Origin: Nageia nagi
Taxonomy: Eukaryota > Pinophyta
Assembly: GCA_050084985.1 (NCBI GenBank)
Contig: JBITNC010000002.1
Span: forward strand, 14,632,001 to 14,696,000
Direction of reading: 5' to 3'
DNA: 64,000 bases
Shown: in pieces, positions 46,490-57,564 of the stretch
How the letters are laid out: each line of letters starts with the position of its first letter
Numbering within the stretch: position 1 is the first letter of the stretch
Notes under the pieces: model-generated
The model's database searches: none
What the model saw: only the letters and a program-made list of their open reading frames with translations
What the model was told of the DNA's origin: nothing
Position numbers and translations under genes: made by a program

Positions 46490-46845
46490 GTGTATAGGGT
46501 CTACTTGCCTAAGTAATTTTCCTTTTTATCTTAGATGTTGCCCCTTCTAGAAATTTGAATTCACTCAAGTAATTCCAAATATCAACATACCCATTTGTAA
46601 TCATATCCATAGAAAGCAAAGCTGCATCAAGAAAATCATCATCATCATTAGAAGATCCAATGCCTTCATATGATATGGACAATGCATCAGCATTGATATG
46701 TGTCTTATTTGGTTTGTCCACAATATCAAATTCATATTCCTATAATAGAAGTATCCACCTTTCAATCCTTACCATAGGATTAGTCTTATTAATGATATAC
46801 TTTCTAGCTAGAATCCCCAATGACTCTCTATTGCATTCTTAGGTT
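46490..46845 (-). pseudogene. Gypsy A RNase H C-terminal part
   Basis: Minus strand: ECNRESLGILARKYIINK, ERWILLL, EYEFDIVDKPNKTHINADAL (family form 'H.NADALSR'), then an acidic linker (SSNDDDDFLDAALLSMDM) and WNYLSEFKF. Stops are present. Upstream (beyond 46845) the similarity ends abruptly, at the presumed edge of the LINE or an older deletion. Confidence 0.8.
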
Positions 46846-47300
46846 AGCCAAGTTTGGAGCCCTTATGGTATTAAAGTCAAGAATATCAAAAACCTCACAA
46901 AAGCCCTTATTTGGTATTAAAGTCAAGAATATCTAATGGCCATGCACACAAATGAATACAAACTTTTGACACTCGTTACCAAGTGATTTTTCCTCAAGAT
47001 GATAGTAATGCTTTTGGGCCCCTAACTTATGGAAGGGACTCTAAGGATAACATGAATCTTTAGGTCCATGATATTCCTCAATGATTTTTTAATCCTAAAA
47101 TGTCATAGGACTAATGGACCTAGTCTGTAAGTACATGATTTGAAGTAAGTTAACCATTGTTGCTCACTTATATGATAATCTATATTTTATCTATTCATAA
47201 GAGATGAAAGTTGTTGAATTTATTCTTTAGTGCACCTATTCATTTCTTTGACCTAGGGACCCTTTTTTCATACTAATCATTCTCTTAGGAGTAGGAGTGT
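46846..47300. other. Unassigned junction between Gypsy A and the LINE
   Basis: Contains a direct duplication of GGTATTAAAGTCAAGAATAT (near 46868 and 46912). It may be LINE ORF1/ORF2 spacer, but no clear motif supports this. Confidence 0.4.
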
Positions 47301-47332
47301 TGTCACTTTCATTTTCCTAAGATGGTGTTCGA

Positions 47333-47870
47333 ATGTTGTTTCTTAGAGGGTTGACCCTTCAAACCAAGAAGTTTGAATTCTTCTTGACTTGCATGGAAAA
47401 CCTTTTAGTATCATTAATATATATGCTTCTATTGATTCACATGAATGGTGTACTTTATGGAGGTGTCTTGCTTTGTTGTTACCCTTTGCCACCTAGGTTT
47501 TATGTGGGGACTTCAACATGGTGGAAAAGTAATTAGATAAGAAAAGTCAATTACCTATTCATTGGAGTGTGATAGAAAGAGAGGCTTGGTTTTTTGATTA
47601 AAAATAAGCTTAATATTTTCATCTCAACTTTGGATTTACTCTTGAAGCTTTTTCTAATGCTCAATGGTTTATGTGGTCCAACTTCCAAAGTGGTGATGCT
47701 CAAGTTCTCAAAAGACTTGATCAAGCTATGTTATCAGAGAGTGACTCCTTTCATTTTCCTATAGTGTCTCCTTCAAACCCCTTTGTGATGGTTCTCCTCA
47801 ATACCACCTTGTTTAATCATGCTCCTATTTTATTTGATATTTATCATGAGTAAACCTCCCATAGGGTTTT
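47333..47870 (+). pseudogene. LINE AP-endonuclease remnant
   Basis: Pieces include RGLTLQTKKFEFF, GDFNMVEK (near 47512-47530, in a shifted frame) and WSNFQSGDAQVLKRLDQAML followed by NTTLFNHAPILFDIY. GDFN and SDHxPI are the APE-type endonuclease motifs; the latter reads FNHAPI here, so the Asp of SDH is lost. The enzyme would nick target DNA for target-primed reverse transcription. Confidence 0.8.
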
Positions 47871-48121
47871 CTATTCCCAATTTTATCTTAGTGTCTCTTT
47901 CTTGCAAAGTGACTCTATGAAATCCTATATTTATCGTATTTGGAATATCATTCCTAGACCTTTTGGGTCTACATGTTTGATTCAGTTGTGGAATGATGCC
48001 ATTACAAGAACTACCTACACTCTTTGCATTCTTATAATTGAGGTAGCTAAGAGGAGAAGGAAAGCAAGTACTTATCTTAAGGCAAAGCTTGCAAGAGCTA
48101 CTATTCGGTTAGAGGAAAATT

Positions 48122-48126
48122 CCTTT
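48122..48126. repeat. Target-site duplication CCTTT (left copy)
   Basis: CCTTT before the LTR edge at 48127; partner at 48628-48632. Confidence 0.9.
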
Positions 48127-48627
48127 TGAAGGAATTAACACTAATAAGATAATTTCTAAGCAACCAATATCACATGAAAGCTCTCAATTCACATCTAACT
48201 ATCACATAAAGCAATCTCACAAAGATAACATAATATGTAAGTGGTTCCTCCAACTAGGAGTACATCCATTAACTAGATCTTTACTTCAATCACAAATACA
48301 ACTCTCTTACAATCCTCCTAATATTATCTCCTACACTTCTATCCTATAACATAACTTTACTCCACACTTGGTGTGTGATTACAAAGAGGGAGCCTTCTAT
48401 TTATAGTCCAAAATCCCTCTTTGGATCACCCTTTTATCCAATGTACAAAAGCATGACATGCACATCCTTTTACCCAAGGGGCATGCTCATGACATGGAGT
48501 GTAGGACAAGTTACATTATCATATTCACTTAAATACTTAACGTATCAAATGATACCCTTAAGTATTAGTGAACTTACATGAAATATTTAATACAAACCTT
48601 TACAATAATGCATTATACATTCCAACA
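48127..48627 (-). mobile_element. Solo LTR, 501 bp, Copia C family
   Basis: On the minus strand TGTTGGAATGTATAATGCAT ... TTAATTCCTTCA, flanked by exact CCTTT. It is about as long as the copy at 45987-46484, and in opposite orientation. It contains GGACTATAAATAGAAG, a good TATA context, near 48400. Its 3' end resembles the end of the element C LTR (TAATTCCATCA). Confidence 0.92.
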
Positions 48628-48632
48628 CCTTT
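48628..48632. repeat. Target-site duplication CCTTT (right copy)
   Basis: Matches 48122-48126. Confidence 0.9.
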
Positions 48633-49026
48633 AGCCAACCTGCTCAAGCATATGTATCTTTAGCATGAAATTAGTAAAGTTGATATTTATGAAGCAAAAA
48701 AAGCCCAACTACGAGCTAAAATGAAATTCCTTAATGTGGACGATAGGGTTTCTAAAGAGTTTTTTAAACATCTTCACCTTCCTTTTAATGCCACTCAATT
48801 TCAAGCCATTCAATCAGAAGGTGTTTGCTTCACTTTCCTTCCTAATATTATTAGCACTTTTGTATCTCATTACTAGCAAGTTTTTTCTGCTCAACATGTT
48901 ACTACTGTTAGGTAACAAGCTATTTAGGATTGTTGCTTTGTTATACCTTTGAGGCTTTCTAAATATCAAAGGGATACTTATGCTTTTCCTCTATCTCTAT
49001 AGGACCTTAAGAATGCTCTTTCTCAC

Positions 49027-49700
49027 ATGGAAAATGATAAATCCCCTAAAATTTATGGCTTTCCATGTGAATTTCATAAAGAATTTTGGGATCTAGTTGG
49101 TCTCGATCTTCTACAAGTGTACAAGGAATCCATGGTAACAAGCTCCCTAGGCCCAATGATCAATAAAGGTAATATAAAGTTCATCCCCAAGATGAGAGAC
49201 CCTAAGATTATCACTAATTGGATACCTATAACTTTGTTGAATATGAGATATAAAATCATTGCCAAAGCTTTAACTCTTAAGATCAAGCATTTGCTCCCTC
49301 TAATCATTCAACCCGATCAAATAGGTTTTGTTAAAGGTAGATATATCTTGGATAATATTATTGCAGTCTAGGAAGGAATAGAATAGGCAAGAGTCTCTGA
49401 TCAAGATGCATTATTTATTAAAATTAAATTTGAAAAAACATATGAAAGAATTGAATGGGATTTCATTCTCTCTATGCTTCAAGGTCTTAGCTTTGACCCA
49501 TTTTTCATTCAATCTATTAGAATGCTTTTTAGATATGCCTTTGCTATTTTTACCATGAATTCTATTCAATCTTCTTCCATCACTCTTTAATTCATGGAAT
49601 TTCTCTTCCTAATTCCCATTTGTAGCCTATTAATGGACATTTTACTGATCATTCTTTTTTTTTACCTTACATGAATATGAACAATCTATTAATGCTGCTT
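49027..49700 (+). pseudogene. LINE reverse transcriptase
   Basis: The open piece 49027-49371 has NDKSPKIYGFPCEFHKEFW, INKGNIKFIPKMRDPKIITN, WIPITLLNMRYKIIAKAL and IIQPDQIGFVKGRYILDNI, the L1-type RT fingers and palm. After two stops follow DALFIKIKFEKTYERIEWDF (family 'DFEKAYDRVxW'; the first catalytic Asp reads Lys-Phe context, changed) and FTDHSFFF near 49655 (family 'YADDS'), so the second active-site Asp reads His. Enzymatically dead. Confidence 0.88.
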
Positions 49701-50976
49701 TGGAATGTTTGAATACATTTTGTTGTGCTTCTAATTCTAATATTCAATGGTAGAAAACATCATGTTTTAGGTAATCTTTGAGACCAATGCCTAATTGGCT
49801 TAGCCATTTTTCATAGAAGTGGATTCACCCCAGTGAGATATTTAAATTTCTTGGTATCCCCTTTGCCTTCAAGGCTTCTCTTGCTCAGCTTTGGAACTTT
49901 GTCATTTAGAATGTTAAAAAGATTTTAGGGTATTGGGCTTCCCAAAAGCTTTCTCTTATTGTAAGGTATCAAATTTGTATGAAAATTTTAGCTTCTGTTC
50001 ATGTGTACTATTCTTCTTGTTGGGTTCATTCTAAGGTAGGTTATCAAAAGTTGGATAAGCTTCTTAGAGATTTTGTTTAGGCCTTTGATATGCAAAAGCG
50101 AGGCTTTTACAAAGTAGCATGGAATGTTTGTTGCCTTCCTCATTTATTTGGATGAATGGGTATTTTTTAATATTATAACCAAGGGTTTTCTCTTTATGCC
50201 AAATGGATCATCAGAGCCCTAGAAGGTGTTGAGGTTTGGAAGATCCTCATTTGGAATTATATTTATATAGGCCTCCTTTTGGTAGGAAGTCTTGAAAGGG
50301 TTTGTACCTTCAAACATTTTTTAATGCTTAAGTCCTCATTAATATCATTGGTTCATTTGTTGTCAAAAGTATTTGCAAGGCCTAGGAAGTTTTTAAGCAT
50401 TGGATTCATTGGAATGGGAAATCGAATTCATCAAGGGCCTCTATCTCTTCCTCAAATATTTGGTGGTCTCATGTTCTTAAATTTGATGGTTTGCCTTTGG
50501 AAAGTGTTCAATGGATCATATCCCTTTGTTTTCATAGGAAGGGAATAGACTCTCTTAAGAAGTTCTTTAATTCTCAAACAAAACACTAGTTTCCTTGGGA
50601 GTAGTTTCATAGAAATTTTAATTTACGATAAGATGATAAAGCTACTTTTTATGTTGTTATTGACAAAATCCCTTTTTCCATTTGGAGAAAGTTGGACAGG
50701 AACTTTCAGAAGCCTTGGTGGGATGATTGGTGTTAGCCTAAGAACATTCATTTATAGAAATTCAAACTCAACTTAAGAAATCTTTGGCTATCACCTAATG
50801 TCCCCATGTTTGATTTTATGTTGTTGTTCTAACCACCTTGTTTACTATCTCAAGTTAGTTTGAAGGGGTTGTGTTTTCTTGTTGTGTTTGATCATGGGGT
50901 GTGCTTAATTCCACCCACCCCTTTTTTGTATGAAAGAGATTTTAATTTAATACAAGGTCATATTCATCCAAAAAAA

Positions 50977-51690
50977 GTTGCATGTGAGGGGAGTTGAAGA
51001 GCCAAGTGAGTGTTTAAAGCTTTCAAGTGGAAAAAAGGAGGTACAAGGTTCACTGACTCCCATGTGACTTTAACAAAAGAGAAACCTAATTCCAAGGTAT
51101 AAATTTAAAAGGATGGGCTACCAACAAAAAATATATATATATACATTTTAAAAGTAATATAACATGCATTGTAAATATTATTTTACATGTAATAACTCAA
51201 TATAAACTTTAATTATTTATAGAATATTTATATGTAAAGAGATTATAAACTTTCATAACTTTATATATATAATCATTTTTTGTGAGAGGAGTTGGAAAGA
51301 AAAATGGATGTGAAAATTTTTAAGTGAAAAAAGAGGGACAAAGGTTTAAAACTTCCTTTCTTAAAGATTGATAATATGTAAAATCTATTCGAATGATGAA
51401 AAAAACTGTGATTATGAAAATAAAATTTCAAAATAAAAATAAAGATAAAATAAATATTATCATAAATATAAAATAAATACTCACAAAACAACAAATTGAT
51501 TTTATTAAATAAAGTTAAAATATAATACTTGTAAACTTTTAGAAGAGATGTAAGATGATATAATTGCATCTATGTTATTATTTGCTTTTAGAATACATTT
51601 AATAAGAAGTGAAAAGTTACTAAAGTTGAAATATGAAAAATAATTAATCACCATACACAAAATGTAGTGGTTCAAAAAAATCAAATAAAC
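50977..51690. other. AT-rich DNA with a diverged direct repeat
   Basis: GTGAGGGGAGTTGAAGAG near 50988 and GTGAGAGGAGTTGGAAAG near 51281 begin two diverged copies of a ~90-base segment. Nothing else recognised. Confidence 0.5.
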
Positions 51691-51693
51691 ATT

Positions 51694-51797
<104 letters not shown>

Positions 51798-52520
51798 TAT
51801 CTTTATCTTTAAGATTTACTATTTTTAAATAATAATAAATTTTGAGCTTTTTTAAAAATAGAAATCTAATTCCAAATCTACTAGACACTATTACATCATT
51901 TTTTTCTTGTAAATTTACTTATTACATTATATTATTATTGAAAATTTTATACTTTTTAAATGGTAAAAAGTTATTCAAATCTAAAATATGTACAACTACC
52001 CAAAAACATTCAAAATACCTATCAAATCATATGCTCTCAGTCCACCTAGTGGGTCCCACAATTCACATGAAACATTTGCTTTTGGGGCACGACGTCAGTA
52101 GCCCTCCATTTTTATGGTTGCAAAAACTTTCCGATTTGGAATGGAAAAAATGGCATGATAGCTTTCACTACACCAGTGGAATGTTTTTGCAACCACACAC
52201 TTCACAGCTAGAACTTCATCATGTGGATTAGTGTCTATAAGAGGTGATGTTGTAATAAAAGAAATTTTGCTCATTTTAGGTGTGTTGAGTATGATGCAAC
52301 GATGTTTTCATTGTTGTAAAAAAGATAATATTAGTATGCATATGGTTCCCATGGTTGCATGTGTCAAAGGAATGACATTGATAAGATTTGCAAAGTTTTC
52401 GAACACAAAAATAACAAAGGGACTAAAAGTTGTCATGAGGTACTAAAGGCTATCAAGGAGGCCAAAACATAAACAAAAGGTGACAGATAGCCAAAGATGG
52501 TTTGGATTAATTTTTGGAGT
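51798..52520. other. No recognisable feature
   Basis: Between the microsatellite and the Copia LTR relative. Open frames at 51842-52231 and 52231-52446 give unremarkable translations (one short Cys/His-rich CFHCCKKDN, too little to call). Confidence 0.4.
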
Positions 52521-54356
52521 GATAACAAAGTTATGTGCAGCATTGGAATGGTCATATTCTATGTTGGTTTTATTTCATGCATTGTTGTGGATATTGGAGC
52601 AATTAAAAATCTAGGTGAAATTGGCTTCTTGCAAGTCAAATTGCAAGAAAATGATGATGATTTAGTGGCTGAAATGTAAATTAGATATATTACTATATAC
52701 CATGAATATATGGTCCAAATTTCATATCAAGGAGGTGATCGAGGAAGAAATGGTGCAAGCTGTAAAATGTAACTTTTCGCAGTTCTGAGCATAATTTTTG
52801 GCCAAGTCATGGAAATAGTTGGATGGTTGTTTCGGGCTCTTGAAGTCTTCAAATTTAGAATTTCAAATTTTGTACACATATAACTTGGTGATATGAGCAA
52901 ATGTTTTTTTGAAATTTTTCTAGAAATGCCCCGAAGTATGAGAAACATAAATATGCATAAAACTAAGCGTGTGAAGTGTTTGACAAAATACCTGTGAAAT
53001 CTTCGTTGGAGGCCACTTTGTGAAAAGTGTTGTGTAGAAATGATGGGGATTTAGACCTTAAAATTTTAATATAATGTATTTTGTTATATGGAGAATACAT
53101 GGTCCAAATTTCATATTAAATTGTACACCCAATAAGAAGTTATGGCTCGTTGAAAATGCCTTTAGAGCTCTTTTTTCCTATTTTTCTAGCTTTGGCATAT
53201 AAATTGTTTGACAAAATGCTTCTGGAGTTTGTATGAGAAAATTTAATTAAGTTTTGCACTACACAAGGTTGCAATTTATTTGACAAAATGTCCAAATTGA
53301 TTTTAGTGGCAAGTAAAAAGGAATATTGGGTATTGTTTGACGAAATGCTCCTCCTTTTATTTTATGACATGTGGCATATTAAATCAGCTATTACCCAAAT
53401 GAAAAATATATGGAATGTATAGTGGAAAAATATAATACACAAAAATTGATTATTTCCAAGGAATATTTGGAGAATCCATGAGTGGTGTGAAGAGAAAAAT
53501 AGAAGATATATTGCCCAACAAAATAAAAGAAGTGAGAGCTATGTATTTTTTTTGGGTGTGTAGCAAGGAAATGAATATATGATACATTCTTAGAGTACCC
53601 AAAAAAAATAATATGTTTTAAATTAAAGAAGTAATTGATCAAGTCTCTTGATATTCAAAATCATGTCAATTCTTAAAAGGTTTTTAATATGCATAGTTTG
53701 GTAGTCAGTTTACTTGTGTGCATGGTATTGGTTCTCATCTTCATGGAGCAGCATATGCAATGAGCCAAGAGCCTCTTATCAATAACAAGCTTTAGTTTTT
53801 CTTTGTGACAAGGAAGCGGTTCATATTTTGGGTGTTATAGATCCATTTTATATTTTTCTAGATAAGTGTGAGAAGTGTGTGTGCAGAAATAATTGAGTGT
53901 GTGTGAAGTATTAAGGAGATGAAGTGAGAAAATATAAGAGTGAGCAGAGGCAATGTTTTGAGATAGATCATTCAAAATCTTATGTGAACTGTAATCAATC
54001 CTTTATCTTCTTTTTTTGAGTTCATCAAGTGGGTGCTTGGTGAGAGGAGTCAGTGCTCCTTGCAGTTGGTGCTGCAAAATGATAGGGTAGTTGATGTTAT
54101 TCCTTGTAATGGGTGCTGCAAAATATTGTAACATTTTCATGGTTGAATTTGGATTGGAGTCCAAGTAGTCATTTTTCAGGGATGTAACCAAACTGGTGAA
54201 CCTTGTTCATCTTATGTTGTGTGTTATGTTTGATGTGCTTGCTCATTTGATTTTACTTTTACATCACCTTGATTTCAAAAGTTAAAATTTTGAATTTAGT
54301 TTTTAGACACACTGATTCACCGCCCCTCCCCCCTCTTAGTGTCTCATGAAGTTCAA
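52520..54356 (+). repeat. Diverged LTR related to the Copia LTR at 37.3 kb
   Basis: Plus-strand similarity to the minus strand of 37315-39151: AAGTATGAGAA ... GTTTGACAAAATACCTG ... GGAGGCCACTTTGTG (52930-53030); GGTGCTGCAAAAT, GGAGTCCAAG and TAGTCATTTT (54060-54175); CTCTTAGTGTCTCATGAAGTTCAATA at the end (AACA mutated to AATA, 54356). The left edge is estimated from the expected 1.8-kb length. No internal region of the family is seen on either side, so it is a solo or orphan LTR. No duplication could be confirmed. Confidence 0.7.
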
Positions 54357-54990
54357 TAAGGTGGAGTAAATGTCATCTCCTAAATGTTATATGTTTAATA
54401 AAAAAAAATTATAAGAATAATAAGAAATTGTAGATAATATTACTATTAAGATTTGTTTTCCTATATATAATTAAGAGTTGATATTAATGCATCAAATATA
54501 TGATTGAGAGTAAGAATTGAAGGATAATAATTATTATGAGAATTATTTTTTTGGAAAGATGTATTTTAAAATATAAAATAAATATTTTTTTTAGGATTTT
54601 TTATATTTAAATTTGTAGTAAAGATACTCTTAGAAATATAAAGAGTTGAACACATAACCCTAAATCATGAAAATAACTCTAAATGAAAGGGAAACAATTT
54701 TTACTTGATCTTCTATTTGTCATTTTTCTTTCTTGCATCTTCTAATCATATCAATAATTGGTCTTGAGCTAATAAAGTTTCCTATCAATGAGTTCTTCTA
54801 ATCAAATCTTCTTCATAAAATAACATCTTTTGGAACTAACAATGTTTTTCTTTACTTACAATTCAATATTAACTATAATGGATTTCTTGATGGAGTTATT
54901 TTAAGGATATTTACCTAGGATAATCCCAAGAGCTTCCCTATTATTTCTATATCTTCACTTCTTACTTTCACCTTTTGTTGCAACTTCACT
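54357..54990. other. AT-rich DNA, possibly the end of a Gypsy-type element
   Basis: No motif is readable. It ends in the PPT described next, so its right part may be the decayed 3' end of an internal region. Confidence 0.35.
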
Positions 54991-55017
54991 TTATTAGTGT
55001 GTGGTGTGTATAAGCTT

Positions 55018-55048
55018 TAAGGACAAAGCTTCCTTAAGGGGGTGGCAA
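55018..55048 (+). other. Candidate polypurine tract
   Basis: AAGGACAAAGCTTCCTTAAG then GGGGTGGCAA directly before the LTR start at 55049. The 'AAGGACAAG..CTTAAGGGGGGTG' pattern precedes 3' LTRs of plant Gypsy chromovirus-type elements. Confidence 0.6.
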
Positions 55049-55312
55049 TGTTATGACCCCATAACATGAATTAGGAATAGTACTTGTGTTTAGTCCCATA
55101 TACACTATGCATTGGGTTACTTATGTTGTAAAAGATATTTATAGGAGGATTCCCTAATATTATGATTAAAAAAATGAGTTGAGTTTTATGTGGGAAATGA
55201 TTCTTAAGGAGGTTCCCTCCTCAAAGTGGTGCAAGCAATTCATTAGTGTAGAATTAACGTACTTTCATAGGAGTAAGCCATAATCCATTTATGTTCCATT
55301 AAGATCATAACA
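55049..55312 (+). repeat. Short LTR (264 bp) with PPT upstream and PBS downstream
   Basis: TGTTATGACCCC...GATCATAACA, with TGTTATG/CATAACA inverted ends. It has a PPT immediately left and a PBS-like sequence two bases right, so one LTR serves both as a 3' and a 5' LTR. Confidence 0.6.
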
Positions 55313-55314
55313 TC

Positions 55315-55332
55315 TAGTATCATAGCTTTGAT
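55315..55332 (+). promoter_or_regulatory. Candidate primer-binding site (initiator tRNA-Met type)
   Basis: TAGTATCATAGCTTTGAT is two substitutions from the start of the tRNA-iMet PBS TGGTATCAGAGC and is in the right place. Confidence 0.55.
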
Positions 55333-55744
55333 TTTGGATCTTATGGGTATTTTTGTTGTTGGTGTGAGTGGTCCCTAGGATGCTATATTTGTGCTAAGAT
55401 ACGCTTTCAAAGAAGGAAGGTCTCCTAAAAGTACAAGACCAAGAAACATAGATCTGGATAATGTATGAAGGTGGCTAGTAAGTTATGATCATCCCAAAAA
55501 AGGAAATGTTAGCAACCTTTGATATCATAGTAGATCGAGCATCTAAAAATAAAATGTTCCTCGAACTCAATCTCTCATCAATAAAGGCAATAGATTCTCA
55601 AGTCCTTGGACTTGTGATGATCCATCTCTAAATGTAGCTAGTGTGAGCAGACTTTGAATTAATCAAGGATAAACCTCAATCCAAAAGGTAGGTTTAGTTT
55701 GATGTAACCCAAGGGAGTAATCAATCCCTTATCTATTTGAAGAA
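55333..55744. other. No recognisable feature
   Basis: Follows the PBS; could be a gag leader, but no coding similarity is visible. Confidence 0.35.
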
Positions 55745-56420
55745 AATATCATGCATAATGGTCTAAATTGGGTGTTAAAGGTTGAGGAGGGGATACCCAA
55801 GTGGATTGGATGAAGGCCCTATAGATAAGCTCTCGAATCGATGTCAAAGGGTCACCTAGAATCCTTAATGCCCCTTCAAAGGGAGGGGGAAGGCTATACA
55901 ATGAAAAATAAAACCTTTGAAGCATCTTAGTGACCTCAATGAACCAACAACATCTACAACCTTGGGTTGCCATCTTTATTGAAGAGGCTAAATCTCTAGT
56001 CAAAATTCAAGCTACCATGTGATTGTATTTTGAAGTATTCAGTAAACACTAAAGGTGCTAAAGAAAGTGTATCATGGAGGCTACTACCCTAATTTGTAGG
56101 GGATGAAAACCAAACTCAGTTAATATAATATGATGTGGGATTGATCTCTTGCTCCAGATAAAATGGGAGAGATAAGAGACTAGAATCCTCTTAATCATGA
56201 TCCAATCTGCTGCTCTCATGCTAGGCCCCCAGATCTCTACTCTATATAGGATTATGGGTGTGATGAGAGTTTGGAATAGCTCTAACTTGGACTAGATGTC
56301 TTGTAAGTGAAGCTGAATGCATTATCACTCTAAAGTAGAAACTGTTGCATACACTCATCGAACTCAAGGTGGGGCTACAATCCTCATGGAGAACCTAGGT
56401 CCTGTAAATAGGACTCCCAA
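55745..56420 (-). pseudogene. LINE RT C-terminal fragment
   Basis: Minus-strand remnants resemble the region after the RT catalytic core of plant non-LTR elements: ILTEFGFHPLQIRVVASMIH, then WQPKVVDVVGSLR-like and LTSIRELIYRAF. A piece at 56003-55749 is open. Frames change often. No endonuclease or RT core accompanies it, so this is a fragment. Confidence 0.5.
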
Positions 56421-56423
56421 ATA

Positions 56424-56926
56424 TGTTAGAATTTGTAATGAAATATTGTGAATATCTAAACTCCTTGTAAGTTCAATTAATCACTTAAAGGATATGTAGA
56501 TACCTTAAGGGATTAATTGAATTCTTTATTATATGTGGACTTTGACCTAACCATGGGGTTAGTTGGTAGGTTAAAGTTAGGTCACACATTTATTGTAACC
56601 CTAACCTAACCCTTGGGTTAAAGGGAGGTTAGGGAGGTGCTTTCAAGCTATAAATAGAGGGCCTCTCCTCTTGTAAACACATCTAAGTTTTGGAGTAAGA
56701 TTAGTCTACTAGGTTGTGTAGGAGAGAGCAAGAGAATAGTTATAAGAGAGGCATAGACTTAGAATAGAGAACTAGTTGTGGATGTACTCCCAAGGAGGGA
56801 GGAACCACATTATATTGGTGTCATATTGTGTGAATGTGTTGGTAGCTTGTAGATGTTGCATGTTGAATGTGATTGAGCTTTCTATAGTCTTGGACCTTGG
56901 GAATTAGAGTAGTGCTAATTCCATCA
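56424..56926 (+). repeat. 5' LTR of Copia element C
   Basis: TGTTAGAATTTG...TAATTCCATCA, 503 bases. TATA-like GCTATAAATAGAGG near 56648. It shares GGATGTACTCC and GGAACCAC with the solo LTRs at 45987 and 48127, and is followed by a clear PBS. Confidence 0.88.
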
Positions 56927-56928
56927 AT

Positions 56929-56940
56929 TGGTATCAGAGC
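56929..56940 (+). promoter_or_regulatory. Primer-binding site, initiator tRNA-Met
   Basis: TGGTATCAGAGC, the standard plant tRNA-iMet PBS, two bases after the LTR. Confidence 0.93.
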
Positions 56941-57560
56941 TTGGTGTGGAAGCTCTTCTTCCACATCTTGGAGGTTCTTCATCCTTCTCAAATTTGGAGA
57001 TCTTAATCCTAATCTTCATTGTGAGGTAAAAGGTTTGCAAAGGTATAACCTTCTATCCTTTTTAACTAAGTTCATTATGATACTAATTTTTTGTATGATT
57101 ATGCTAGCTCAATGTCTTAGCAAAAATAACTTCAAATACCATACTATATTTTTGCTACTCTCTTCTTACTAACAATATTTTATGTTAGTAATCTATGTAC
57201 AAAGAAAATGCCTTTTTTTATGAGCAAAAATATATTATGATAGCATCTTATTGAAAAGTTTTTACAATAGTATTTTGTGAAAAATATCAAAAAAGGAGGA
57301 GGGCTAAAAATAGAGATATAATGTTTTTAACCTCTAGTGTGCATTTTTTTTAAAGATTACTAAAAATTGCAATATTTCTTTATGCCAATTAAAGAGGCAG
57401 CTCTCAAACTAATTTTATTCAAAATTTGAATTTTTCCTTGAGGAAGAAAAGCAATAGTTTAAGGTTGAATTATTTTTTTAAAAAAAGAGCAAATATTTTT
57501 TTTATATCTATAACATATTTTTCAAAATTATGTTATTTTGGGGGGGGGGACAAAATAAAC
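56941..57560. other. Leader of Copia C, first part
   Basis: AT-rich, non-coding, with poly-T/A runs. A G-run (GGGGGGGGGG, 57541-57550) marks the border to the PPR-like segment. Confidence 0.5.
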
Positions 57561-57564
57561 GAAA

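Larger units (their letters stand above)
17296..46845 (-). mobile_element. Ty3/Gypsy element A, RNase H-integrase part, split by three insertions
   Basis: This old element is the host of the whole nest. Its minus-strand coding survives as 46845-46490 (RNase H end: ECNRESLGILARKY, EYEFDIV, HINADALS), 45986-45678 (integrase zinc finger: GVLYRVG, LIREMHDGICEGYF), 37314-37282 (an 11-codon bridge, PTPRKHRYI) and 18126-17296 (integrase core from VVVTNYLTKWVEA to a C-terminus with WVNHDNLKTFKIPIE). Each break coincides with an insertion flanked by a matching target-site duplication, and the family motif order continues correctly across each break. Internal stops are also present. RT and everything 5' of it are missing beyond 46845. 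Confidence 0.85.
47300..50976 (+). mobile_element. L1-like LINE (non-LTR retrotransposon), decayed, split by a solo LTR
   Basis: Order on the plus strand: endonuclease remnants (47333-47870), linker (47902-48126), solo LTR (48127-48627), linker continuing (48650-48960), RT (49027-49700), C-terminal region to about 50930, and a 3' end GAGATTTTAATTTAATACAA followed by a short A-tract at about 50970. Such a 3' end is typical of plant L1 elements. Frameshifts and stops are frequent. The 5' end is missing or unrecognisable, and no target-site duplication could be located. Confidence 0.87.

Noticed and set aside
51842-52446. Two adjacent plus-strand open frames as a possible small host gene
   Set aside because: Translations are low-complexity or unremarkable, with no motif, no promoter and AT-rich flanks.
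53391-54191. Minus-strand open frames across the Copia-related LTR
   Set aside because: They lie within LTR sequence on the antisense strand and encode nothing recognisable.
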